NCBI GenBank assembly: GCA_009760855.2
Contig: WPIO01000066.1
Location: forward strand, 1,917,001-1,981,000
Direction: 5' to 3'
Length of the DNA stretch: 64,000 bases
Source: Cristatella mucedo
Taxonomy: Eukaryota > Bryozoa > Phylactolaemata > Cristatellidae
Part shown: one piece after another, positions 10,640-21,066 of the stretch
Layout of the letters: the number at the start of each line of letters is the position of its first letter
How positions within the stretch are numbered: position 1 is the stretch's first letter
The notes under the pieces: model-generated
Database searches by the model: none
Seen by the model: the letters and a program-made list of their open reading frames with translations, nothing else
Told to the model about the DNA's origin: nothing
Made by a program: the position numbers and the translations under genes

Positions 10640-12000
10640 ATCCCAGTGAGAACGTCAGGAATAAATGAAGTAATAGGTGAGAGCTGCTTGAATTTGAGAT
10701 GCTCAAAGGATCAATGCACAAGTATGCAGAATGGACCTCAATGTCTACATTCAAGGAGGCCACGTGCGACCTCATCCTGAAGTTCATTCCAATCAAAAAG
10801 ACAGCTGGTCCTCTAGACCCTATGGCCATTAGGTAGAAATGTCCAGGCCTTGCAAATGTAGGAACTAGAGCACTCTGTCCTGAGCTGTTTGAAGTTCGCT
10901 CGAGGCACTACCAAGCCAGCCAGAGAAGCCCACTTGATGGCCGGCCTGGTTAGGAAGTATTTCAGGTGGGTGTGCCACGACAAGAGATAGATCGGACGGA
11001 CCTGTTAGAGTGACTGACTGCAAGAACTTGGAAGTCAATCAGCTGCTCGCTGGTGAGAGTGCTGAGCAGATCGATGGGAAGTGGCACGATGGCGCTGTTT
11101 GGACGCCTCTGAGGCCTGCTGAGCTTGGCGCCTTTGTCGAGCGTCACGCTGCACAAGCACAAAGACCTGCCAGTAGCGAGTCAGTGGAGACTCGGAGCCA
11201 TTAATCAGAAGATCCTGCTGGAGCGACTGAGCTGGCGCCGACAGGATGATTAAACGACGGCACGGTAGAACCGCGTGTGTCGCATCTGTGTCGCGGCTGT
11301 CAGGTCTCAGCTGGCCGACTCCTGCCTCATCAATGGCGCTTTATGAAGGACTCTCGGTCCGTTGATGTTCTAAACCCTAAAATTATGAGCGCTTTTGGTG
11401 GCGGCAGTTTGGCGCCCCGGCTTCGTCAATCCCGGCTGACGAGAACGATGACCTGGAAGCTGTCATTCAAAATTGATGAACCCATGCGTACGTCTTTCCC
11501 TCTGCACTCTGTAGCCCTTTCTGGTTCGAAAAATCAACTTCGAGCCACGAAACCTTGTTTAACCTTGATATCCATGCTGTCCCTAAAAAATATCTTCCTT
11601 AATCACTTCTACTCCATCTGACCAGCATGGGGTTCCAGGGGTCAAAGCCCCAGTAAAGGGGGTCTGGGGGGGTCTGGGGGGAGTGCACCAGTGCCTGCGA
11701 GTGTTGTGCAGCCTGGCCAAGCATCAAAGGGCCAGCCGCCAGGCAAGCGAGCACGGCCACTTGACTTCCATCCGTGCCACCCACCGGCTTCGCCTCTGGC
11801 TACAAGACGATGCTGGCCGACGCCCTCAACGAGTTTCTACCGATGACTTGGAACACCAAGCGAAAGTCTGAAAAGGCTTTAAAACAATTGGCACCAACAG
11901 TCCATAGACATTTACGAATGCTCTGCGCCGGCTTCGGCGACTCCGAGCAAGTCAGTAGGGCCAACAAGTCAGTGGGCACTCGTAAGAAACGCTAGTCTTT
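10640..12000. mobile_element. Scattered old LINE-A coding scraps
   Basis: Around 10738-10835 the plus strand encodes a diverged version of the LINE-A segment reading DLILKFIPIKK and PLDP, just upstream of its reverse transcriptase. Antisense LINE-A (IDFQVLAVSHS) lies near 11010-11050. 11800-11860 resembles the EN-RT linker (MLADALNEFLP). Between these pieces I recognise nothing. A GGTCTGGGG repeat pair sits at about 11660-11680. Confidence 0.5.
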
Positions 12001-12027
12001 GCATGCCCGTGACTACTGCAGGTAATA

Positions 12028-12745
12028 ATAATAGTTATAATAATACACTTGATAAAGCTTCCTCAGAGAACTCAATCTCTTTCTAGGCACTTTACATTTG
12101 CCGCAAAGGAAGCACGATCGAATTGTTAGTGGTAGCATGTGCCATAAACAATAAGAATAGCATGGTTAGGGGTAAAATGCACAGAGTCAGTATGTAATGT
12201 AATGTTGTCTGTAACTCCACAAAGCCGTAAAGACTATATGCGTGTAACGCAGGAAGGTTTTGTATAGCGCACTCACAGCGTAAGGTGCTTTCGAATTGCT
12301 TCGTTTTGATATTCCATTCGAATCCCAATGTGCAATTGACATACACGTCTAGTGTCCAGCTGCACTCTCTATACAACCAAGGAATCACTGAAGTAGGCCA
12401 ATGTATCGACTTCAAGGCTTTGTCACTGACTTTTAGATCCCTTCATTTTTGGCTCCAGTCAACCTATAGGAGCTACTCCCCCACCAGGACAAGCATCGTA
12501 CCACCCTCTTTTCGGAATCTAGCTGTTTATCTAAACCTCTTACAAACCTCAAATCCTTTGGAGACCTTGCCTTTAGTTGGTATGCTCCCAAAGCATGGAA
12601 CTCACTCCTGACTTGCGTCACGACATCTCCGGACTTGACCACATTTAAAAAGAAACTAAACACGCATATATTTATGACAGCATTTAGTGGGTCCCTGTGA
12701 TTCAACCGTTATTTGTTTACTCGTTTTGATGTTGTGCAAGCTGCC
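12028..12745. mobile_element. LINE-A tail (-), LINE-B tail (-), LINE-A 3' end (+) in series
   Basis: 12028-12190 is an antisense LINE-A tail beginning with TAATAATAAT. It runs into 12191-12300, an antisense LINE-B 3' end with TAATGTAATG and the CTCCACAAAGCCGTAAAGAC block. 12385-12745 is sense LINE-A C-terminal coding sequence and 3' UTR start. All are truncated. Confidence 0.7.
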
Positions 12746-12834
12746 ACTAACCGTTACTGCATGCTGACCAGAGCCCTCAACTGGGTACCAATATCCATAC
12801 TCACGCCCATACCCACCCAAGCCCATGAGTAAAA

Positions 12835-13003
12835 TACTAGCTGCTTTAACAGCCTCTTTTTTATAGCGATAGAAGAGCCTTAAAGGCTATCGCCACCGCT
12901 TGCAGCAGCAATAAAGGCTCGCCAAGCACAGGATTCGAGCCCGCGACCTCGGCCGATGTCGTGAAAAGCAACCGCCTTACCGAGTGATATATCACGGCTC
13001 ACC
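12835..13003 (-). mobile_element. SINE-1
   Basis: Minus-strand SINE-1 with B-box-like GGATTCGAGCC on the plus strand and head ending in ATCACGGCTC near 12990-13000. The palindromic segment is partly mutated. I could not find a convincing target duplication. Confidence 0.8.
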
Positions 13004-13094
13004 GGTATTGGATGGGGGTGGGTGGAGTCCGTGATCATATGAGTCGACGTGCGTATGGGTATGGGTACCCAGTTAAGGGCTATGATGCCGACCC

Positions 13095-13225
13095 TGTGCA
13101 TGCCACCTCGAACCTCGCGTCATTCTGGTTGACATCGAATATGCTACCACCAACCATTCAATCGTGCTTCTTTTACAGCAAATGTAAAGTGCATAAAAAT
13201 AGATGAATTACTCTGGAGGCGCTCT
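13095..13225 (+). mobile_element. LINE-A 3' tail fragment
   Basis: It contains GCAAATGTAAAGTGC and the degraded tail hairpin, then a run of TATTATTATT ending near 13262. No coding sequence. Confidence 0.65.
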
Positions 13226-13299
13226 AAAAATGTGTTAGTATTTTATTATTATTATTATTATTTACTTAACAGTGAAGAACTTGGTGCCGCTCCCTGCTC

Positions 13300-13600
13300 A
13301 GTCTGGGCGGAATTCAACTGCTTCTCTTCAATATTTGAACTGCGGGCGTGGCTACGCCTCCTTTGTGGACGCTATGTCCCTCTTTCTCCGCTCTCTCGCT
13401 GTCCCCTTGTCTCTTACTCTTTTCTCTACTGGCACTGGCGCTGCTCCGGAGCTGCTTCCACGACGGCCTCTTCTACATCAGCGCCAGTGCACGCTCGCTC
13501 GCCTCGCGTTTGCCTGCGTACGATACAATACAGCCGTCGTAAACTACACAACTGGCTCGTGGGGGCAACGTTCACCTTCGTAGCGCCATCTGCGTGCGAG
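13300..13600 (+). repeat. Possible diverged repeat C relative
   Basis: Landmarks GCTCCGGAGC, ACAATACAGCCGTCGT and TCGTGGGGGC occur in the same order as in repeat C copies 1 and 2, but intervening sequence differs. It is either an old copy or a related element. Confidence 0.4.
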
Positions 13601-14070
13601 CCCCGACAGAACTTCGCCAAAGCTTGAATGCAGCTGTGCGACATAGAAACAAATCTTCCAATGTCAAGCTGCGTACGAGTACCGACTTTTTGGCGACCTT
13701 CTCGAGTCCGTGTTTAGTCTTTGTTGCTCTTTCTTCTGTCGTGGGGCGGACCAGTCTCTGTGGGAGCTATGCAAGCACCATATTGTTAATAGTATTGCTA
13801 GTATTGTTGTCATTAGTAGCAGGCAGGAAGATCTGCAGTGCGATGCGAAGCCTCGCGATCGGTCTGCTGGTCGCCGTGCTCCGTGCAACCGGATGCAGCC
13901 GGATGCAGCTCGACGCGACGCTTGTCGGAAAACCGATTGCGAGTCTCAGCGAGACGCGAGGCGCTGCCGAAAGAGCGAAGACGGCGGCGCTATGCTCCGA
14001 CGCGACATCGCGCGTCGTCGCCGGGTCGATCGGGCGGGTTGACGGGCGAGAGCTCCCTCCTCCAGCTACG
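13601..14070. other. GC-rich sequence, no gene supported
   Basis: Both strands are open over several hundred bases because the sequence is GC-rich. A leucine-rich hydrophobic run (TILLIVLLVLLSLVAG) is encoded on the plus strand near 13778-13826, but no start, splice borders or homolog is visible. Confidence 0.35.
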
Positions 14071-14264
14071 GCCTCAGCCTCAGCCTCAGCCTCAGCCTCA
14101 GCCTCAGCCTCAGCCTCAGCCTCAGCCTCAGCCTCAGCCTCAGCCTCAGCCTCAGCCTCAGCCTCAGCCTCAGCCTCAGCCTCAGCCTCAGCCTCAGCCT
14201 CAGCCTCAGCCTCAGCCTCAGCCTCAGCCTCAGCCTCAGCCTCAGCCTCAGCCTCAGCCTCAGC
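14071..14264. repeat. (GCCTCA)n hexanucleotide array, about 32 units
   Basis: A nearly perfect GCCTCA array. Because six is a multiple of three, all frames stay open and encode Ser-Ala, Gln-Pro or Leu-Ser type dipeptides, with Glu-Ala on the minus strand. The long frames through it are therefore composition artefacts unless transcript evidence shows otherwise. Confidence 0.95.
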
Positions 14265-14692
14265 CCGCTCGACGGACGGCCGCCTGAAATGACCGACCGA
14301 CCGAGCAGTCACGGCTTTACGTGCTCTATCGCGGCTCCCGCTGCGACCGCGTATTGACGTTTGGGCGGACGTCTGCGAATTCCTCCCGCCTATCGACCGG
14401 CGGCGGCGGCAGCGGCCTGAGCTGACTGCGAGCCGGATGCTGCGCACGAGTCGGATGCGCCGGATGCCGGCGGCCACGTCGGCATCCGGGTCAGCGCTGC
14501 CGGAAAGAGGCGATCGGCGACCGACTGGCGTCGGCAGCGGGGACTTCGCTGACGACTCTTCGTCCAAGTGGCCTCGCTTTCGTCCCAGCGCTTCGCCTCT
14601 CGCTCGCAGGCTGGCGGCAAGGAAGCAGATGTGCGCGATTGCTCAATGCTTCAGGCGTTTTTTTGCGATCCATTAAGAATAATAATAATAAA
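14265..14692. other. GC-rich flank of the hexamer array
   Basis: No recognised gene. Overlapping open frames on both strands reflect CG-rich composition. Confidence 0.4.
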
Positions 14693-15590
14693 TTTGTGAG
14701 GCACCCTCAGAGGATTGAATCTATTTCTAGGTACTTTACAGATGCAGCACAGAAAGCATTGCCGAATGATTGGTGGTAGCACCTGCAAGGTAATGTAACG
14801 TATCTCCGTCTGTAACTCCACAAAGTCATAAAGACCACGTGGGTGTTACTCAGGAGAGTTGAGCAGTTGAGGTAGTGAGTAGCGTGGAAGTAGCAGTTCA
14901 GGACCGCTGTACAAGATGAGCCATAGTCGGCAGCAGGAGAGTGGTTGTCGTTGCGTAAGAGTTCCACAGTCTAGGACCTGCAGAGCTAAAGTTTCTGACG
15001 CCAACGGTTTTCAAGCGGAGGAATGGAACAGCTAATGTATTGTCCATACTGGACCTGAGGGCGCGAAGAGGCTGAAACTGATGCAGCAGTTCAGTTAGGT
15101 ACGAAGGAGCCGAGCCGTGGTAGGCCTTTTGGGTCAGCGTAAGAACTTTGCTCTGTATCTGTTGCTCAACCGGCATCTATACTAGCTCTTTTAGGAAAGG
15201 AGACACGTGCTCAAACCTCTGGGACTTAATAAATATAAATAGCCTTGCAGATATATTCGCAGTCAGCTGCAGTGGCCTAGTGGCTTTTTTTGGTAGCCCA
15301 GCCAAAAGGGAATTACAATAATCAAGCCGAGACAGAACTAAGGAGCTAGTAGAACCCAAGACTACATTAAAGTTGTACACGCCACTGTGGAAGACAGCTC
15401 CTAATCTTCGATTGGGATCGGACGTGACGACTAGCTGTAGAAGCAGTCTTCTGAATGAAGCTTTTAAAATGTAGGCAGCTGTCGAAAACGACACCTAAAT
15501 TTTGAGCACGTGGTGATGGTCGCACAGCAGCATCCCCTATTGAAAGAGCAAAGCCTTTTAATCGCCATTCTAAGGGCCAACTCCTTCCCA
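14693..15590 (-). mobile_element. LINE-A tail followed by a longer LINE-B fragment
   Basis: 14693-14785 is an antisense LINE-A tail. 14790-15590 is antisense LINE-B. It starts with TAATGTAACG and the 3' UTR hairpin, then the C-terminal coding region (PVEQQIQSKVLTLT and PRLWNS), then upstream coding sequence (PSPRAQNLGVVFDSCLHFKS). The frame is broken at several points and the piece ends before the catalytic domain. Confidence 0.85.
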
Positions 15591-15879
15591 ACAGCGAAGA
15601 GCGACATAATAAACTTGCAAGCCAATCGCGGGTTAGCAGGTTTCCGCGGAGCGGCTGTTGGGGCTGTCGTAGTTTGAAAAACAAGGGACTAAGGGACGCG
15701 CGGCTGGTCTACCGAAGAGGTCGCTCGCTGTCGCGTCAGGTGTGATGGGTGAGGCGGTCGTGCAGGCGATGGCTCTGCAGGGGCTCGTGCAGCATCGCGA
15801 CGAAGAGAATGGTGACGGCGGCAGTGTTAACACGCTGGCGAAGCGGATGACATTCGAGCGCGAGTAGCGGTGATCGAAA

Positions 15880-15911
15880 CCGTCGTGTGCGCAGCTCCAG
15901 AGCACGTTGGG

Positions 15912-15995
<84 letters not shown>

Positions 15996-16145
15996 ATGGC
16001 GTGCGTACAGGCCAACGCACAGGCTGTAAGCGAAATTTCGAGGCAAATCGCGTGCTGGCATCGAGCGCGTCCATTGGGCGGTTGGAATATCCGCCGGGGG
16101 GGGGCGCAACCACGTGACGGCGATGGCGCGCCCACTGCTCAATGG
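15880..16145 (-). repeat. Repeat C, copy 3, with expanded GA/CT run
   Basis: The complement carries the repeat C landmarks ATCGCCGTCACGTGGTT, CAGCCTGTGCGTTGGCC and CGTGCTCTGGAGCTGC. Where copies 1 and 2 have a short CT-rich run, this copy has about 40 GA dinucleotides at 15914-15992. Confidence 0.65.
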
Positions 16146-16239
16146 TTTCTAGATTACCGAAACGTCCGCTTGCTTGGACCCATGGATTACATCAGGGAGG
16201 ACAGTGCAGAAGCGCTTCCTGCTAGTTGCGACATTGCAG

Positions 16240-16560
16240 CAATTCTCGCCGACCTACACGATTTATCCATCAAGCAACGTAACAACTGAAATTTCTTTAC
16301 TCACCTTTAGGTCCCTTTATCCTAATGCCACAGCCTACCAATCAAAAGTGCTCTCTAATCAGTCTAGGTATTGAACCATCAGCTCAAGTAACTCAAGTCC
16401 TTTATCTAAGCCGCGAACCAGCCTCAACTCTTTTGGAGACAGTATCTTTCTCTTGTATGTTTCCAAAGCGTGCTGCTCGCTCTTGACTGACGTCTTAACA
16501 TCCACTGACTTAATAAGATTAAAAATAAAGTCACATTTATGAAGCATCAGAAAACTGTAA
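16240..16560 (+). mobile_element. Old LINE-A C-terminal fragment
   Basis: Sense-strand remnant with recognisable blocks (TCTTTTGGAGACAGTATCTT, GACTTAATAAGATTAAAAAT) of the LINE-A ORF end. Strongly diverged, with no intact frame. Confidence 0.6.
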
Positions 16561-16827
16561 ATAAACTTTTCCGGTAGTAAAGTTGCTGAAATTGAAGCAG
16601 GACGAACGGTTTGAAAATCTCCGAGTGGCGGTAAAACAAGTATGTGTTTGGCGCGGTATTTAGTTTTTTCTAGTTTTTAACGTATTAATAGTAATAATAA
16701 CATATTTCTATTGCACACTCATATAGCTTAGTCTCTTTCTAGGTTCTCTGTATAGGAGCTTTAGAACTAGCATATCAATCGATACGGTAATACAATTCGC
16801 AGTGTAGTGTACAATTCTAGGCGGTAA

Positions 16828-17150
16828 CGATGACGGAAATGTCACTGCCCTAGCTCTGCTAGATCTATCAGCTGCCTTCGATATCATTGATCACGATGTC
16901 CTACTTGAACGATTGACAACAACGATTGGTCTGGCAGACAAGGCACTGGTGCAGCTTAAATCGTACTTGTCTGATCGTGTTCAATCCCTGTCGTGTGGAG
17001 GTCAAGTCTCACCCAAGAGACGGGTCACCTGTGGAGTCCCTCAAGGGTCCGTCCTCGGTTTCTTGGTGTTCTTGACTTACACTCAACCTCTGGAAAAAGT
17101 GATTAAGGCCCATGGAATAGGTTATCACTTTTATGCTGACGATACTCAGT
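16828..17150 (+). mobile_element. LINE-B reverse transcriptase fragment
   Basis: An internal LINE-B piece encoding LALLDLSAAFDIIDHDVLLE, then GVPQGSVLG and the catalytic FYADDTQF. Both ends are cut: upstream at about 16827 and downstream at about 17152, where unrelated sequence begins. It retains the palm motifs but cannot encode a full enzyme. Confidence 0.88.
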
Positions 17151-17299
17151 TTGTAATCCCAGATTACCCCCCTTTGCCGTATTCCGTAATATTTATTTTA
17201 GCCAGCCCTCCTGACACGATTGATAGTCCAACTCCAATCGGAAAGAGTGCCGCACTTGAGTTTTTCGCTACCCATAGGCGGCGAATAGGTGACGTAAGC

Positions 17300-17390
17300 T
17301 CAATAATAATAATAATAATGCACTTGATAAGGCGCCCTCAGAGAACTCAATCTCTTTCTAGGTGCTTTACATTTGCTGCAAAGGGAGCTG
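17300..17390 (-). mobile_element. LINE-A 3' tail fragment
   Basis: Antisense tail starting with TAATAATAAT and containing the hairpin arms GGCGCC and AGGTGC. Short 5'-truncated copy. Confidence 0.75.
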
Positions 17391-18050
17391 AAGGCGGCAC
17401 CGAGGTCACGGCCATCGCGGCCATCGCTGATGCAGCCAAGGACCCCAGCCGAGAATCAAAGTGAAAGCCGCGCTTGCACTGAGACAGAGCAGAGCGTTGA
17501 CTCGGTCTTTTAAGGCCAAGGGTGACAGGAGCGCCTAGCCTGCAATCACTCCAACGAGCCAAATTCGCAACGCAGCAAGGCCTTTAGGGGTGTTAAGTAT
17601 TACAATACAAACCACCAGCGGCTAACGGGATACCACCGCTCGATTGAGCACACAACAGCAGCCGCTAAGAGAATAAAAACATGGGCGGAGGTAGAGCTTC
17701 AAAAACTCTGCTACGATCCAGACGGAAACTGTTTCGATATGCTGCAAGCAGTGTTAGCTACCGGGCTACTCTCCGTAGCAGTTGTGGGGCATCAGGGAAG
17801 CCATTGGTAAACAGGGGCATGGCTACCTTACAGCTTACCCTGCTGACAGGCTGCCGGTCAGCAACGGTCAAACTCCAGGGGTAGGACATTCCCCCCCCCC
17901 GTAGGGCATTTCCTCCCCTCCCGTGTGGAAATTTCATGATATAAACTGTCTTTGTAATATCTTGTAAAACTATTGTTTAGTATATAATATATAACAGATT
18001 CCTACATTATAGTAATTTGAAATGCGGTCGGTCGTTGCGGACCAGCTTTT
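17391..18050. other. No gene recognised
   Basis: Moderately GC-rich to 17900, then AT-rich. A short C-run occurs at about 17891-17900. Nothing is identified. Confidence 0.45.
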
Positions 18051-18305
18051 CAGCAGACCACCAAGTGCAAGGTCAAAGCGCCTATTTATCACAGCATTAA
18101 GTGGGTCCATTTGATTCGTCCTTTGTGTGCTCATGGGTGCTGACATTGTTTGGATGCTGACCCTGTGCATGTCACCCCCTTAACCGTTATGCTTGTTGAC
18201 ATTGAGAATGCTACCACTAACCATTTGATTATGCTTACTTTGTAGCAAATGTAAAATGCCTAGAAAGAGATTAAACTCTCTGAGGGTGCTATGCAAATGT
18301 ATTAT
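18051..18305 (+). mobile_element. LINE-A 3' end
   Basis: Last ORF codons and 3' UTR of a sense LINE-A copy, with the tail AAATGCCTAGAAAGAGATT and ATGCAAATGTATTATTGTTA. Non-coding remnant. Confidence 0.7.
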
Positions 18306-18629
18306 TGTTATTTTAAGATTTTTACAGTATTTTGGGTGAGTTATAGCGAGTGTCAGATTGCATTGAGAAAGTAAGACCCATATGCACGAATGCCTACACA
18401 ATGCTTCTCGTGTGCATCTTGACTATGGTCTGCAGTCTGACCTCACTCAAGCTCTGGCAACCTGGCAACCTGCATACACTGCACCATAGCAAAGCTGAGC
18501 TCCTAAAACTAGCTGATTCAGGTGAACTGTGTCTGCAAAGCGCTTGAGGCTGCCACACAGCCGGTCACATTCTCTACACGATGAAATGTTTCGAGATGTC
18601 AAGGCCAGTATAATACTAATACCAATACT

Positions 18630-19085
18630 AATACTAGTATTCTCGATAAAGCGCCTTCAGAGAACTCAAATCTCTTTGTAGGGGCTCTGCGTTTGCTGCG
18701 AAGAAAACACGACCGACTGGTTAGTGGTAACATGCTAAATAAACAGCAAGAATAACATGATTAGGGGTGACGTGCACAGGGTCAGCATGCAAGTACGGTT
18801 AGTGGCAGCATGCAACAGTTTCAGAACGCATGAACACATAAAAGACGAATCGCAGGGTCCCGTTAAATGCTGTCCTAAATAGGTGCGTTTTCAAGTTTTT
18901 TTTTTAACGCGGTCAAGTCAAGGGATGTCGTGACGCAAGTCGGGAGCGAGTTCCGGGCTTTGCGAGCATGCGAACTAAAGGCGCGGTCTCCAAAGGGTTT
19001 CAGGTTTGTACAAGGTATAGGTGAAAAGATTTCGAAAAGTGGATGGTACGATGCTTAGCCTGGTTGGGGGGCTGGGGGCAGTAGA
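18630..19085 (-). mobile_element. LINE-A 3' region ending in a GA array
   Basis: Antisense LINE-A tail, 3' UTR and the end of the ORF. At its left end is an irregular ATACTAATACT run rather than a clean ATT repeat. The coding part stops at the GA array at 19089. Confidence 0.75.
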
Positions 19086-19088
19086 TAT

Positions 19089-19822
<734 letters not shown>

Positions 19823-20754
19823 ATGGCACAAGATCTTCCAATGCATCGACTTGAATCAATAGATGAACGCCAGCTGTCTTGCATTGTCTGCGAACGAATT
19901 GCACAGCAGCGTCTGCTGCTGCACTGCCTTCACAGCTGCTGTAATGGCAGCGCCGACCGCTCTGCAGCAGCGGAAGGCTCACTGAGCATGCGCTGTACAG
20001 CTTATGACGTACTCACCGACCTCAGTCCAGTAAAGCAGCACAACGGTTTTATCGCCGAGTTGGTGAGACATGTTACAACGCCGAGAGATGTGGAAAAGTG
20101 CAGCCTCTGCAGAGAGGACGGAAGCCCTGACGAGCCAGCAGACGACGGGTGCACGCAGTGCTCCTGGCCATAACCGATACACGAAGAGTCACGTGATGAT
20201 TGAGCTTGCCCGGATCACTAGCGGGAGTGAAGTGCTGCAGGCCGCAGCGAAGCAGCAGTGCCCTCAGCACCAGAAGCCGTCGGATCTGCTTTGCTTCGAT
20301 TCCGTTCGATTGCAAGCAAGCCAAGTGCCTTGACTGTACCAGGGAGTGTCAGGTCTCGGGTCACTCGGCTCGACAGCTGCTGAAGGGACCTCAAGCAGAA
20401 ACTTACTTGAAGGATGTACCAGAAAGCATACATGGTCTGTTTGAGCATTTGAATGGCGCGTCTTTCCAACTGCTGCAGACCAGGAGTCAGGTCGAAGACG
20501 TCCAATCGGCTGGTGCCTTCTATCTGGACCAGCTTAAGACGAGGAAGAAGTATGCAGCGAATGCTCAGAGTGAAGCCTCCGATGATTGCGAGAGTAAGCT
20601 CAAGGATCGCCATGACCAGCTCGAGAAGAGCGCTGCAGCCCTGCATAGCCTGGCCGAAAAGCTTCCGCATACACCGGAAGCCTCACTGTCTCAGCTTACG
20701 AGCCTGATAGGTCCAGCACGAGACCTTTCGGTCACGTCTCGAAGTGCTTTCTAA
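19823..20754 (+). pseudogene. TRIM-like RING/B-box/coiled-coil gene, frameshifted
   Basis: TRIM proteins are usually E3 ubiquitin ligases with RING, B-box and coiled-coil domains in that order. The ATG at 19823 sits in a reasonable context (GCCATGG). Residues 20-40 show a RING start (LSCIVCERI, then LLLHCLHSCC). A later stretch (LSPVKQHNGFIAELV) resembles the usual RING-to-B-box linker. B-box 1 begins at EKCSLCRED and DGCTQCS, then the frame ends at 20173. In the next frame RYTKSHVM and CPQHQKPSDLLCFDS continue as B-box linker and start of B-box 2. In a third frame DCKQAKCLDCTRECQVSGH completes B-box 2, followed by an alpha-helical, charged coiled-coil to 20754. At least two frame changes and a lost piece of B-box 1 argue for a pseudogene. 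Sequencing indels are an alternative. No C-terminal NHL or SPRY domain is seen. Confidence 0.7.
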
Positions 20755-20926
20755 GCAGCCGGATAGCTAAAGAGATATATCAGCTGCGGACAAGCTCGTT
20801 ACACTAAGTGGATCTCTGCCCGAAAATTTACACGAAGTGGTCGCCTCGTGGATGGGAACCCCGGAGCTAACTGCAGGTAGCTTCCCGTGAAGAGCTGCAG
20901 GCGGTGCATGGCCTAAATTAATAGAT

Positions 20927-21066
20927 ATTATTCATTTGTATAAGCTCTAAGCGAAATTAACCTCGATTCAGGCGCTTCACATATGCCGCAGGGCTCAAGC
21001 CCACGACCTCGGCCAGACCTCGGTCAGGGCGTGCACCTTAACCACCTGGCCAAACCAGCTCGGCAT
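20927..21066 (-). mobile_element. SINE-2
   Basis: Antisense SINE-2 with head motifs GGGCTCAAGCCC and GGCCAAACCAGCTCGGC and tail ATTCATTTGTATAAGC. It lies directly after the TRIM-like relic. Confidence 0.75.

Noticed and set aside
13594-14567. Long open frames on both strands through the hexamer array
   Set aside because: A six-base repeat without stops keeps every frame open. Flanking sequence is GC-rich and no recognisable protein or splice sites were found.
15870-16289. Arg/Glu repeat protein across the GA array
   Set aside because: Translation of GA dinucleotides inside repeat C; no coding evidence outside the array.
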